From Ga0077536 sp943370145 (GTDB lineage: Bacteria > Pseudomonadota > Gammaproteobacteria > Ga0077536), in assembly GCA_943370145.1 (NCBI GenBank), contig CALRPY020000003.1:70184-134183 (forward strand): a DNA stretch of 64,000 nt. Direction: 5' to 3'. Each line of letters starts with the position of its first letter. Position 1 is the stretch's first letter. The notes under the pieces were generated by a model, which saw only the letters and a program-made list of their open reading frames with translations, made no database searches and was not told the DNA's origin. A program made the translations under genes and the position numbers. This document shows, in pieces, positions 43,247 through 52,335 of the stretch.

Positions 43247-43987
43247 ATGGAAGCACTCATCCTGGCAGCGGGGGTAGGCAACCGCCTCGGCGAGCTCGGC
43301 GATCGCCCGAAATCCCTGCTCGAGTTCGGCGGCCGCTCACTGATGGCGCGCCACCTGGACGCCCTCGCGAGCACCGGTGTCAACCGACTGACCGTATGCC
43401 TGGGCTACCGGCATGAACTGATCGCGGAGGAGATCGAACGCCACGCGCGCCTGCCGGTCACGCTGGTCGTCAACCCCGAGTTCCGCCAGGGCAGCGTGCG
43501 CAGCCTTTGGACCGCCAGGGCGGCACTGCGCAGCGGCGCGGATGTCCTGCTGATGGATGCCGACGTGCTCTACGCGCCGCGCCTGCTGGCGACCCTCGCC
43601 GCGAGCAGGCACGCGAACTGCTTCCTGCTCGATCGCGATCTGCCGCCCGGCGACGAGCCGGTCAAAATCTGCGTGCGGGACGGGCGCATCGTCGAGTTCC
43701 GCAAGAAGCCGGATCCCGCCATTGCCTGGGATTTCGCGGGCGAATCCGTCGGCTTCTTCAAGTTCTCCCCGGCCGCAGCAACCGAACTGGCGGCGACGAC
43801 CGAGCGCTACCTCGCCGGCGGGCGCCACGACGAACCCTACGAGGAAGCCATCCGCGACATGATTCTTGCCGGCAACCAGGCCCTGGGCTACGAGGACATC
43901 ACGAACACACCATGGATCGAAATCGACTTTCCGGACGACGTGCGCCGCGCGCGCGAAGAAATCCTGCCCGGTATCGCGCATGAGTGA
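43247..43987 (+). CDS. Nucleotidyltransferase (LicC/PntC-like sugar- or phospho-base cytidylyltransferase fold)
   Basis: 246 aa. The N-terminal signature EALILAAGVGNRLGELGDRPKSLLEFGG is that of the nucleotidyltransferase A fold; VLLMDADVLY holds the metal-binding aspartate and WIEIDFPDD lies near the end. The family includes choline-phosphate and AEP cytidylyltransferases. It overlaps the next gene by 8 bases. With the fused nucleotidyltransferase downstream, the operon encodes two such domains, so this one may activate a different compound, such as a hydroxylated AEP or phosphocholine-like base. Confidence 0.8.
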   Translation: MEALILAAGVGNRLGELGDRPKSLLEFGGRSLMARHLDALASTGVNRLTVCLGYRHELIAEEIERHARLPVTLVVNPEFRQGSVRSLWTARAALRSGADVLLMDADVLYAPRLLATLAASRHANCFLLDRDLPPGDEPVKICVRDGRIVEFRKKPDPAIAWDFAGESVGFFKFSPAAATELAATTERYLAGGRHDEPYEEAIRDMILAGNQALGYEDITNTPWIEIDFPDDVRRAREEILPGIAHE

Positions 43988-45632
43988 GCGGAAGGCCGGC
44001 GGCGCCCAGCTCCGCAAGACCACCCGCCTGCGCGCGATGCTCCAGTCACCGCAGCTCGAATTCATCCTCGAAGCGCACAACGGCATCAGCGCGCGCATCG
44101 TCGAAGAGGCCGGGTTCAGCGGGATCTGGGCCAGCGGCCTCGCGATTTCGGCACAGTTTGGCGTGCGCGACAACAACGAGGCCAGCTGGACGCAGGTCGT
44201 CGACGTGCTGGAGTTCATGTCCGACGTCACGACGATCCCGATTCTCCTCGACGGCGACACCGGCTACGGCAACTTCAACAACATGCGCCGGCTCGTGCGC
44301 AAGCTCGAGCAGCGCGACGTGGCGGGCGTCTGCATCGAGGACAAGATCTTCCCGAAGACCAACAGCTTCATCGGCGGCGAGCGCCAGCCACTGGCCGACG
44401 TCAACGAATTCTGCGGCAAGATCGCCGCCGGCAAGGACAGCCAGCAGGACGATGACTTTTCCATCGTCGCACGCGTCGAGGCGCTGATTGCCGGCTGGGA
44501 CATCGCCGAAGCGTTGCGCCGCGCCGAGGCCTATCGCCAGGCGGGCGCCGACGCGATCCTGATCCACAGCAAGCTGTCGCGGCCCGACCAGATCCTCGAG
44601 TTCGCCCGTGAATGGGCCAACCGCGCTCCGCTGGTCATCGTGCCGACCAAGTACTACAGCACGCCGACCGAGGCGTTCCGGCGGGCGAAGATCAGTCTCG
44701 TGATCTGGGCGAACCACATGGTGCGCAGCGCCGTCAGCGCGATGCAGGCGACCGCCCGCCAGATCCACGAGGCCGAGTCACTGGCCGACGTCGAGGATCG
44801 GATTGCGTCGGTAGACGAGATTTTCCGGCTGCAGGGCGCCGATGAGCTGGAGCTTGCCGAGGAACGCTACCTGTCGAGCCGACGCGACGAAACCCGCGGC
44901 ATCGTCCTCGCCGCGTCGCGCGGCGAAGGCTTCGCGTCGCTGACCGACGACCGGCCAAAGGTGATGCTGCCGATTGCGGGCAAGCCCCTGCTGCGCCACC
45001 TCGTCGACAAGCTCAAGAAGCGCGGCGTCGACGACATCACCGTCGTCGCCGGCTACAAGGCCGAGGCCATCGACGTCCAGGGCATCAAGGTGCTCGTCAA
45101 CGAGGCCCACGCATCGACCGGCGAACTGGCGTCACTGGACCGCGCGCGTCCGGAATTTTCCGACGACATGGTCGTGATCTATGGTGACGTGCTGTTTCGC
45201 AGCTACATCCTGCGAGACCTGGTCGAGAGCGACGCGGCGGTGATGGTCGTCGTCGATTCCAACCGGCCCACCAGCGACGAGGTCACCGGCGATTTCGCCT
45301 ACTGCAGCGAACCCGACGACCGCTCGACGTGGGGCCAGGCCGTGCAACTCGAGCGCATCGCGCCGTCGCCGAACTTCGACGGCCACACGGCTGACGGTCG
45401 CTGGATCGGCATGGTGCGCTTCAAGGGCGAGGGCCGGACATGGCTCACCGCATCCCTCGAGGCCCTGCGCCAGCGCGGCGATTTCGCGCAGCTGGGCCTG
45501 CCCGATGTGTTGAACCACCTGGTGGCAGCCGGCAAGCCGGTGCACGTCTGGTACGTCCATGGTCACTGGCTGGACGTCAACTCCGTGCAGGACCTCGAGA
45601 ACGCCGGCAATTTCGCCGCCGGCAGCAACTGA
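43980..45632 (+). CDS. pepM: Phosphoenolpyruvate mutase fused to nucleotidyltransferase (PepM-PntC type)
   Basis: 550 aa, two domains. Residues 1-300 are PEP mutase of the isocitrate lyase superfamily: LEFILEAHNGISARIVEEAGF, metal-binding LLDGDTGYGN and the mutase-specific EDKxxxxxNS motif at residues 120-129 (EDKIFPKTNS). It forms the C-P bond by converting PEP to phosphonopyruvate. Residues 305-550 are a nucleotidyltransferase with AASRGEGFASLTDDRPKVML and VVIYGDVLF, like PntC enzymes that make CMP-AEP. One protein thus carries the first and probable last steps of activated AEP synthesis. Confidence 0.92.
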   Translation: MSERKAGGAQLRKTTRLRAMLQSPQLEFILEAHNGISARIVEEAGFSGIWASGLAISAQFGVRDNNEASWTQVVDVLEFMSDVTTIPILLDGDTGYGNFNNMRRLVRKLEQRDVAGVCIEDKIFPKTNSFIGGERQPLADVNEFCGKIAAGKDSQQDDDFSIVARVEALIAGWDIAEALRRAEAYRQAGADAILIHSKLSRPDQILEFAREWANRAPLVIVPTKYYSTPTEAFRRAKISLVIWANHMVRSAVSAMQATARQIHEAESLADVEDRIASVDEIFRLQGADELELAEERYLSSRRDETRGIVLAASRGEGFASLTDDRPKVMLPIAGKPLLRHLVDKLKKRGVDDITVVAGYKAEAIDVQGIKVLVNEAHASTGELASLDRARPEFSDDMVVIYGDVLFRSYILRDLVESDAAVMVVVDSNRPTSDEVTGDFAYCSEPDDRSTWGQAVQLERIAPSPNFDGHTADGRWIGMVRFKGEGRTWLTASLEALRQRGDFAQLGLPDVLNHLVAAGKPVHVWYVHGHWLDVNSVQDLENAGNFAAGSN

Positions 45633-45641
45633 AGCGGCACC

Positions 45642-46796
45642 ATGATCTACGCACAGGAATTCGTCGAAGCCGCCCGCGGCAGGGGTTACACGTGGTATGC
45701 GGGGGTCCCCTGCTCTTTCCTGACACCGTTCATCAACTACGTCATCGGTGACGACAGCCTGATGTATCTGTCCTCGGCAAACGAGGGTGACGCGGTAGCC
45801 GCGGCCGCCGGCGCGCGGATTGGCGGCAAGCAGGCCGTCGCGATGATGCAGAACTCGGGGCTTGGCAACGCGGTGAGCCCGCTGACGTCCCTGACGCACG
45901 TGTTCCGCATCCCGCTGCTGGTCATCTGCACGCATCGCGGAGCGCCCGGCGTCCAGGACGAGCCGCAGCACGAACTGATGGGCCAGATCACGGGCCGGCT
46001 GTTCGACACGATGCAGATCCCCTGGGAGGACTTCCCATCGCGCGCCGAGGACATCGCCGACTGTCTCGGCCGCGCGCAGGCGCACTGCGCGGAAACGGAA
46101 CGTCCGTATGCGCTGGTGATGCAGAAGGGCGCGGTTGCGCCCCATCCGCTGACCAACAGGCCCGCCCCGCCGCGCGCCCCGGCGGCCCCGGCGCGCGGTG
46201 AGCTCGCGCGTCCCGGCGAAGTCCGCCCGTCGCGCGCGGCGGCCCTCGAGCGCATCATCGCCGGCACGCCGCTCTCGAATTCGGTCATCATCGCGACCAC
46301 CGGCTTCACCGGCCGCGAGCTGTATGCCCTGGACGACCGGGCGAACCAGCTCTACATGGTGGGCTCCATGGGTTGCGCGTCGGCGCTGGGCCTTGGCCTT
46401 GCGCTTGCGCGACCGGACCAGCACGTGGTCGTCATCGACGGCGACGGCGCCGCGCTGATGCGCATGGGGAATCTGGCCACCCTTGGCAGCTACGGCCCGC
46501 CGAACCTGTCGCACATCGTCCTCGACAACGAAGCCCACGATTCGACCGGCGCACAGGCCACCGTATCCGGCACCGTCGATTTCGCGGGCATTGCCCATGC
46601 CACCGGTTACGCCGAAGCCTGGCGCGCCCGCTCGCTGGACGACATCGAGACCTTCCTGGCGCGTCCACGCGCCCACGGCGCCGCGCTGCTGCACCTGAAG
46701 ATCCGCACAGGCACCATCGACAATCTGCCACGACCGACGGTGCAGCCCCCCGAGGTCGTCCGCCGCCTGCAGCAGCACCTCGCGGGTGGCGCATGA
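45642..46796 (+). CDS. ppd: Phosphonopyruvate decarboxylase
   Basis: 384-aa thiamine-diphosphate enzyme that pulls the unfavourable mutase reaction forward by converting phosphonopyruvate to phosphonoacetaldehyde. N-terminal pyrimidine-binding half: GVPCSFLTPFINYV, SANEGDAVAAAAGA, MMQNSGLGNAVSPLTSL. C-terminal half: TPP motif VVVIDGDGAALMRMGN...LDNEAHDSTG. It starts 9 bases after pepM and overlaps the transaminase start by ATGA. Confidence 0.94.
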   Translation: MIYAQEFVEAARGRGYTWYAGVPCSFLTPFINYVIGDDSLMYLSSANEGDAVAAAAGARIGGKQAVAMMQNSGLGNAVSPLTSLTHVFRIPLLVICTHRGAPGVQDEPQHELMGQITGRLFDTMQIPWEDFPSRAEDIADCLGRAQAHCAETERPYALVMQKGAVAPHPLTNRPAPPRAPAAPARGELARPGEVRPSRAAALERIIAGTPLSNSVIIATTGFTGRELYALDDRANQLYMVGSMGCASALGLGLALARPDQHVVVIDGDGAALMRMGNLATLGSYGPPNLSHIVLDNEAHDSTGAQATVSGTVDFAGIAHATGYAEAWRARSLDDIETFLARPRAHGAALLHLKIRTGTIDNLPRPTVQPPEVVRRLQQHLAGGA

Positions 46797-47872
46797 ACCT
46801 GATCCTGTTGAACCCCGGCCCTGTCACACTGAGCGCACGCGTGCGCAATGCGATGCTGCGCCCGGATCTCTGCCATCGCGAACCGGAGTTCGCCACGCTG
46901 CAGACCTCGATCCGAGGCCGGCTGCTGGGCGTCTACGGCCTGTCACCGGCGTCCTGGGCGGCAATCCTGCTGACCGGCTCCGGCACCGCAGCCGTCGAGG
47001 CCATGATCTCCAGCCTCGTGCCGCGCACCGGCACGCTGCTCGTCGCCGAGAACGGCGTGTACGGCGAGCGCATTCGCACGATGGCCGAACGCCATGGCAT
47101 CGCAACCGTCACCGCCCGCTCAGACTGGCAGGGCGCGATCGATCTTGCTGGCGTGCGCGCCGCGCTGGCCGCGCATCCCGACGTTACGCAGGTCGCGGCC
47201 GTCCACCACGAGACGACCACCGGCCGCCTGAACGACCTGGGGGGCCTCGCCGCCTTGTGCAGGGAGTATGGGGTCGGCATGCTGATCGACGCGGTCAGCA
47301 GCTTCGGCGCCGAACAGATCGATTTCGACAGCTGGCCGATCGACGGCTGCGCCGCGACAGCCAACAAGTGCCTGCATGGCGTGCCCGGCACGTCGTTCGT
47401 CGTGACGCGGCGCGCGGCACTCGAAGCCGCTGATGCCCGTCGTTCGCTGTACCTCGACCTGGCGGCCTACCTGGCGAACCAGGATGGTGGCGGCACGCCG
47501 TTCACCCAGTCGGTGCAGACCTTCTACGCATTGGACGAGGCGCTCGCGGAGTTCTTCGAGGAAGGAGGATGGACGGCACGGCAGGCGCGATACGAGGCCC
47601 GACAGGGGCTGATTCGCGCCACGCTCGCGCGACTCGGCGTCAAAACGCTCCTTGCGCCGGGCGAGTCCTCCTGCGTGCTGCAGGCCTTCCGGCTGCCGCC
47701 CGGGGTGGGTTACGCGCAGCTGCATGATGGCCTGAAGGCGCGCGGGTTCGTCATCTATGCGGGCCAGGGCAAGCTGGCGGCAGGCATTTTCCGCATCTCG
47801 GCGATGGGCGCCATCACCGAGGCGGACATGGAACGCCTCCAGCGAGCGCTGGAGGCGGAATTGGCGGGCTGA
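46793..47872 (+). CDS. phnW: 2-aminoethylphosphonate:pyruvate transaminase
   Basis: 359-aa PLP enzyme of the class V aminotransferase fold. LLNPGPVTLSARVR and CHREPEF at the start, LTGSGTAAVEAMI, DAVSSFG for the cofactor, and K192 in TANKCLHGVPGTSFV as the Schiff-base lysine. The fold is shared with catabolic PhnW, but the preceding mutase and decarboxylase show it works here in synthesis, forming AEP from phosphonoacetaldehyde. Last gene of the operon; convergent with dxs after 16 bases. Confidence 0.92.
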   Translation: MNLILLNPGPVTLSARVRNAMLRPDLCHREPEFATLQTSIRGRLLGVYGLSPASWAAILLTGSGTAAVEAMISSLVPRTGTLLVAENGVYGERIRTMAERHGIATVTARSDWQGAIDLAGVRAALAAHPDVTQVAAVHHETTTGRLNDLGGLAALCREYGVGMLIDAVSSFGAEQIDFDSWPIDGCAATANKCLHGVPGTSFVVTRRAALEAADARRSLYLDLAAYLANQDGGGTPFTQSVQTFYALDEALAEFFEEGGWTARQARYEARQGLIRATLARLGVKTLLAPGESSCVLQAFRLPPGVGYAQLHDGLKARGFVIYAGQGKLAAGIFRISAMGAITEADMERLQRALEAELAG

Positions 47873-47888
47873 GTCGGCCCGCCGCTCG

Positions 47889-49796
47889 TCAGGCGCTCAG
47901 CTGGGCACCCTGCTGCGGGCCGCGCGAACGCGCCAGTTGCTCGAGGTGGGGACGCACCAGCGCCTCGACCTGATCCACCGTCAGCCCCGCCTCGCGGAGC
48001 ATGTCCTCGCGTGCGCCGTGCTGGAGAAAGCGATCCGGCAGCCCAACGTGCAGCACCCGGGTGGCAATGCCGTTGGCGGCGAGTGTTTCGGTCACCGCGC
48101 CGCCCGCACCGCCGGCCACGGCGTTCTCGTCGAGCGTGACCAGCAATTCGTGGCTTTGCGCCAGTTCGAGCACCAGCGCTTCGTCCAGCGGCTTGATGAA
48201 CCGCATGTTGACGACGGTCGCATCGAGCTTGTCGCCCACTTCCTGCGCGAGCGGCACCATGCTGCCGAAAGCGAGCAAGGCAATGGTGCCGCCCTGACGC
48301 TTGATTTCCGCCTTGCCAAGCGGCAGCGCGGTCATGTTCTTCTCGATCGCGGCACCGGTCCCGGTACCGCGCGGATAACGGACCGCCGCCGGACCGTCAT
48401 GCATGAAACCGGTGTAGAGCATCTGGCGGCACTCGTTCTCGTCTGACGGCGCCATCAGCACGATGTTCGGGAGGCAGCGCAGGAAGGACACGTCGAAGCT
48501 GCCATTGTGCGTCGGGCCATCGGCGCCGACGCAACCTGCGCGGTCGATTGCGAACAGCACCGGCAGGTTCTGCGTCACGACGTCGTGCACCACCTGGTCG
48601 TAGCCGCGCTGGAGGAATGTCGAGTAGATCGCGACGACCGGCTTCAGGCCGTCACAGGCCATGCCGGCGGCGACCGTCACCGCGTGCTGCTCGGCGATCG
48701 CGACGTCGAAGTACTTGTCCGGATGCTCACGTTCGAAGCGCACCAGGCCCGAGCCTTCGCGCATCGCCGGCGTGATGGCGATGAGGCGGGCGTCCTCTTT
48801 TGCCATGTCGCAGATCCAGTCGCCGAAGATGTCGCTGTAGGTCGGCTTAGACGCCTTGCCCGAGGCCACGATGCCGACGTTGGGGTCGAAGGGCGATACG
48901 CCGTGGTATTTGACGGGGTCGGCCTCGGCGGGGGCGTAGCCCTTGCCCTTGCGCGTGATGATGTGCAGGAACTGCGGGCCGCTGAGTTCGCGCAGGTTGC
49001 GCAAGGTCGACAACAGCGTTGGCAGGTGGTGCCCGTCTATCGGCCCGATATAGTTGAAGCCGAACTCTTCGAACAACGTGCCGGGCATCACGAGCCCCTT
49101 CACGTGCTCCTCGGCCCGGCGCGCCAGTTCCCACACGTTGGGCATCTGGGACAGCACTTTCTTGCTGCCTTCGCGTACGGTGGTATAGAGCTTGCCCGAC
49201 AGCAGCTGCGCGAAGCGGTTGGACAGCGCGCCGACGTTCGGGGAAATCGACATATTGTTGTCGTTGAGGATCACCAGCACGTCGGCGCCAATGTCGCCCG
49301 CATGGTTCAGCGCTTCGAATGCCAGCCCGGCCGTCAGGCCGCCATCACCGATCACGGCCACGGCGCGCCGGCGGCTGCCGGTCTGCTTGGCCGCAATGGC
49401 CATGCCCAGCGCGGCGCTGATGGAGGTGCTTGAATGACCGACGCCGAAGGTGTCGTAGGGACTCTCCTCGCGCTTCGGGAAGGGCGCCAGGCCTTCGTAC
49501 TTGCGAATCGTGTGCATGCGATCGCGCCGCCCCGTCAGGATCTTGTGCGGGTAGGCCTGGTGGCCGACGTCCCAGACGATGCGATCCTCGGGCGTGTTGT
49601 AGAGATAGTGCAGCGCCACCGTCAGTTCGATTGACCCGAGACCCGCGGCGAAATGGCCACCGCTCTGGCTGACGGACTCCAGCAGGAAGGCACGCACTTC
49701 CTTCGCAACCTGCTCGAGTGATGATTCCGGGAGCTGCCGCAGGTCGTGCGGCGAATTGATCCGCGATAGCAGCGGATACTGGCTGTGTTCGGTCAT
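47889..49796 (-). CDS. dxs: 1-deoxy-D-xylulose-5-phosphate synthase
   Basis: First enzyme of the MEP pathway: TPP-dependent condensation of pyruvate and glyceraldehyde 3-phosphate. 635 aa with VWDVGHQAYPHKILTGR, the GDGGLTAGLAFEALNHAG...LNDNNMSISPN TPP motif and DRAGCVGADGPTHNG. Its place between the phosphonate operon and hpnH fits supply of isoprenoid precursors for hopanoids. Both Dxs and phosphonopyruvate decarboxylase draw on the PEP/pyruvate node. Confidence 0.96.
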   Translation of the reverse strand: MTEHSQYPLLSRINSPHDLRQLPESSLEQVAKEVRAFLLESVSQSGGHFAAGLGSIELTVALHYLYNTPEDRIVWDVGHQAYPHKILTGRRDRMHTIRKYEGLAPFPKREESPYDTFGVGHSSTSISAALGMAIAAKQTGSRRRAVAVIGDGGLTAGLAFEALNHAGDIGADVLVILNDNNMSISPNVGALSNRFAQLLSGKLYTTVREGSKKVLSQMPNVWELARRAEEHVKGLVMPGTLFEEFGFNYIGPIDGHHLPTLLSTLRNLRELSGPQFLHIITRKGKGYAPAEADPVKYHGVSPFDPNVGIVASGKASKPTYSDIFGDWICDMAKEDARLIAITPAMREGSGLVRFEREHPDKYFDVAIAEQHAVTVAAGMACDGLKPVVAIYSTFLQRGYDQVVHDVVTQNLPVLFAIDRAGCVGADGPTHNGSFDVSFLRCLPNIVLMAPSDENECRQMLYTGFMHDGPAAVRYPRGTGTGAAIEKNMTALPLGKAEIKRQGGTIALLAFGSMVPLAQEVGDKLDATVVNMRFIKPLDEALVLELAQSHELLVTLDENAVAGGAGGAVTETLAANGIATRVLHVGLPDRFLQHGAREDMLREAGLTVDQVEALVRPHLEQLARSRGPQQGAQLSA

Positions 49797-49993
49797 GTCT
49801 GTTTCCGCGGCCAGCGAACCGGCGTAGCGCGAACGGGTAGATTGGGCGTTGGATTATGGATATCGAGCATGGGGCTTGCAAGCCGCACGCCCTTCCTGTT
49901 GCTTGGACAATATCGTAAGATGCGGCGGCTTCAAGTTCGACAATTCCTTGAAAGCAAAGTGGTTTCCAGTCTCATCCCGAGGACCTGCAACGC

Positions 49994-51139
49994 ATGAGTG
50001 TGCCATTAATCCAACAGTATCGTGTCGCCCGTTACATCATCAGCAACAAGCTGCGCGGCGTTAAGCGGTACCCACTGGTGCTGATGCTCGAACCCCTCTT
50101 TCGCTGCAACCTCGCCTGCGCCGGCTGCGGCAAGATCGACTACCCGGACGAAATCCTCGACAAGCGCCTGAGCTACGACGAGTGCATGCGCGCCATCGAC
50201 GAATGCGGCGCGCCGGTCGTGTCGATTGCCGGTGGGGAACCGCTCATCCACAAGGAGATGGCGCAGATCGCGCGCGGCTTCGTGGAGCGCAAGAAATTCG
50301 TCTACCTGTGCACCAACGCACTGCTGCTCGACCGCAAGATGGACGAGTACACGCCGTCCCCCTACCTCACGTTCTCCATCCACCTCGACGGCAACAAGGA
50401 TCGGCACGACACCTCGGTCTGCCGCGAAGGCGTTTACGAGAAGTGCGTGGATGTCATCCGCAAGGCGCGCAGCCGCGGCTTCCGTGTCACGGTCAACTGC
50501 ACGCTGTTCCAGGGCGAGAGCGCGGAAGAGATCGGGCATTTCATGGACAGGATGATGGAACTCGACGTCGAGGCCGTCACCGTCGCACCCGGCTACAGCT
50601 ATGAGCGCGCGCCGCGCCAGGACGTGTTCCTGAAGCGCGAGTCCAGCAAGCAACTGTTCCGCAACCTGTTCAAGCTCGGCAAGGGACGCAACTGGCGTTT
50701 CAACCAGTCGTCGCTGTACCTCAATTTCCTCGCCGGCAACGAAACCTATCACTGCACACCGTGGGGCGCGGTCACGCGCAACGTGTTCGGTTGGCAAAAG
50801 CCCTGCTACCTGCTGGTCGGCGAGGGCTATGCATCGAGCTTCAAGTCGCTGATCGAGGACACGGACTGGTCCAGGTACGGCACGGGCGTCAACCCGAAGT
50901 GCGCGAACTGCATGATGCATTGCGGCTACGAGATGACCGCGGTGGAGGACACCTTCAAGCACCCGCTGAAGGCCGCCCGCGTTGCGCTGTTCGGGCCGAA
51001 GACCGACGGCGCGATGGCGCCCGAGGTGCCGTTCCTGTACGAGGAGCCCACCGTCACCAGGCCGCAATTGTCCGGAGCGGCCGAACAGACCGCAGCTGCC
51101 GAGGCTGACAGCTCAGCGAAGCAACGCGTCGCCTGCTGA
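49994..51139 (+). CDS. hpnH: Adenosyl-hopene transferase HpnH (radical SAM)
   Basis: 381 aa. Radical SAM cluster site C38-x3-C42-x2-C45 (RCNLACAGCGK), VSIAGGEPLIH (GGEP-like SAM motif) and a C-terminal cysteine group CANCMMHCGYE. HpnH adds the 5'-deoxyadenosyl radical to hopene (diploptene), the entry to C35 extended hopanoids later handled by HpnG. Divergent from dxs. The C-terminal tail past residue 355 is low-complexity. Confidence 0.95.
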   Translation: MSVPLIQQYRVARYIISNKLRGVKRYPLVLMLEPLFRCNLACAGCGKIDYPDEILDKRLSYDECMRAIDECGAPVVSIAGGEPLIHKEMAQIARGFVERKKFVYLCTNALLLDRKMDEYTPSPYLTFSIHLDGNKDRHDTSVCREGVYEKCVDVIRKARSRGFRVTVNCTLFQGESAEEIGHFMDRMMELDVEAVTVAPGYSYERAPRQDVFLKRESSKQLFRNLFKLGKGRNWRFNQSSLYLNFLAGNETYHCTPWGAVTRNVFGWQKPCYLLVGEGYASSFKSLIEDTDWSRYGTGVNPKCANCMMHCGYEMTAVEDTFKHPLKAARVALFGPKTDGAMAPEVPFLYEEPTVTRPQLSGAAEQTAAAEADSSAKQRVAC

Positions 51140-51176
51140 CGCGGCGCCGGTTCCCCCGTTCACAAGGTTCGAGCTA

Positions 51177-52292
51177 GTGTGCTTCTGGTGGGTACTGGCC
51201 GCCGCGCTGATCTGGATTGCAATCCTCGCGTTGCCATGGCGCCCGTGGGACACCCGCGAGCGCGTGGCCGCGAACCCGGCCGACAGCGCACGCCCTGAAC
51301 TGGGCCGAATCACCGCCCTGGTGCCTGCGCGCAACGAGGCGGCAACCATCACCGATACCCTGAGCCGCCTGGCGGCCCAGGGTCCGCTCGCCCGCATCGT
51401 GCTCATCGATGACGAGAGCGACGACGGTACCGGCGACCTGGCCCGCGCCCTCGACCTCCCGCAGCTGCGCGTTTTGCGCGGGCAGCGCCCCCCGCCCGGC
51501 TGGTCCGGGAAACTGTGGGCACTGCACCAGGGTCTCGATCAGGTCGACACGGAGTTCGTGCTGCTGCTCGACGCCGACATCGCGCTGGAACGCGGGATTG
51601 TCGCGACGCTGGCCGCCAAGCTCGTGGACGAATCACGCGACATGGTGTCCGTCATGGCCGCGCTGTCGATGCGCACGGGCTGGGAAAAGCTGTTGATCCC
51701 GTCCTTCATCTATTTCTTCAAGATGCTGTATCCGTTCGCGCTCGCGAACTCGGACAACCGCGTGGTCGCCGCGGCGGCGGGCGGCTGCATCCTGATCCGA
51801 ACGGAACGGCTGCGCGCCATCGGCGGCTTCGCCGCGCTGCGCGACGCGCTGATCGACGACTGCACGCTGGCCCGCACGGTGAAGAACGCCGGCGGCCGAA
51901 TCTGGCTGGGCCTGTCGCGGGACGTGCGCGCCGCGCGGCCCTATGAATCCCTGTCGGCCATCTGGAACATGGTCGCCCGCACGGCGTTCACCCAGCTGCG
52001 CTACTCGGCGACGCTGCTGGCCGTCTGCACATTCCTCCTGCTGCTGGTCTTCGTGGTGCCGGTGCTCGGCCTGTCGGCGGACGGACTCGGCACTCGCCTC
52101 GCCGCCTGGGCCGCCCTGGCAGCCATGGTCAGGAGCTATTCACCTGTCCTGCGCTACTATGGACTCAACTGGCTCTGGGCCCTCAGCCTGCCCGTCGCCG
52201 CCTCGATGTATCTGGCGATGACGTGGACTTCCGCGTTGCGCTACTGGCGCGGCGAACGGTCGCGCTGGAAGAACAGGGTCTACGACCGCTGA
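51177..52292 (+). CDS. hpnB: Hopanoid-associated glycosyltransferase HpnB
   Basis: 371-aa GT2-fold glycosyltransferase: ITALVPARNEAATITDTL, LIDDESDDGTGDLA, LLLDADIAL (DxD-like) and an IDDCTLART acceptor motif; an N-terminal and two or three C-terminal membrane helices. Start GTG 51177 begins just before the first helix and has AAGG upstream; an open frame extends further but overlaps hpnH with non-conserved sequence. HpnB-type proteins are hopanoid-cluster markers and probably decorate extended hopanoids. Confidence 0.85.
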   Translation: MCFWWVLAAALIWIAILALPWRPWDTRERVAANPADSARPELGRITALVPARNEAATITDTLSRLAAQGPLARIVLIDDESDDGTGDLARALDLPQLRVLRGQRPPPGWSGKLWALHQGLDQVDTEFVLLLDADIALERGIVATLAAKLVDESRDMVSVMAALSMRTGWEKLLIPSFIYFFKMLYPFALANSDNRVVAAAAGGCILIRTERLRAIGGFAALRDALIDDCTLARTVKNAGGRIWLGLSRDVRAARPYESLSAIWNMVARTAFTQLRYSATLLAVCTFLLLLVFVVPVLGLSADGLGTRLAAWAALAAMVRSYSPVLRYYGLNWLWALSLPVAASMYLAMTWTSALRYWRGERSRWKNRVYDR

Positions 52293-52335
52293 TTCCCCTG
52301 GCCACATCCCGGCCCCGCGACTTGAAAGGACTTCA

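Noticed and set aside
50982..51176. Longer N-terminus for HpnB
   Set aside because: It would overlap the hpnH 3' end with low-complexity arginine/proline sequence; GTG 51177 just before the first membrane helix fits better.
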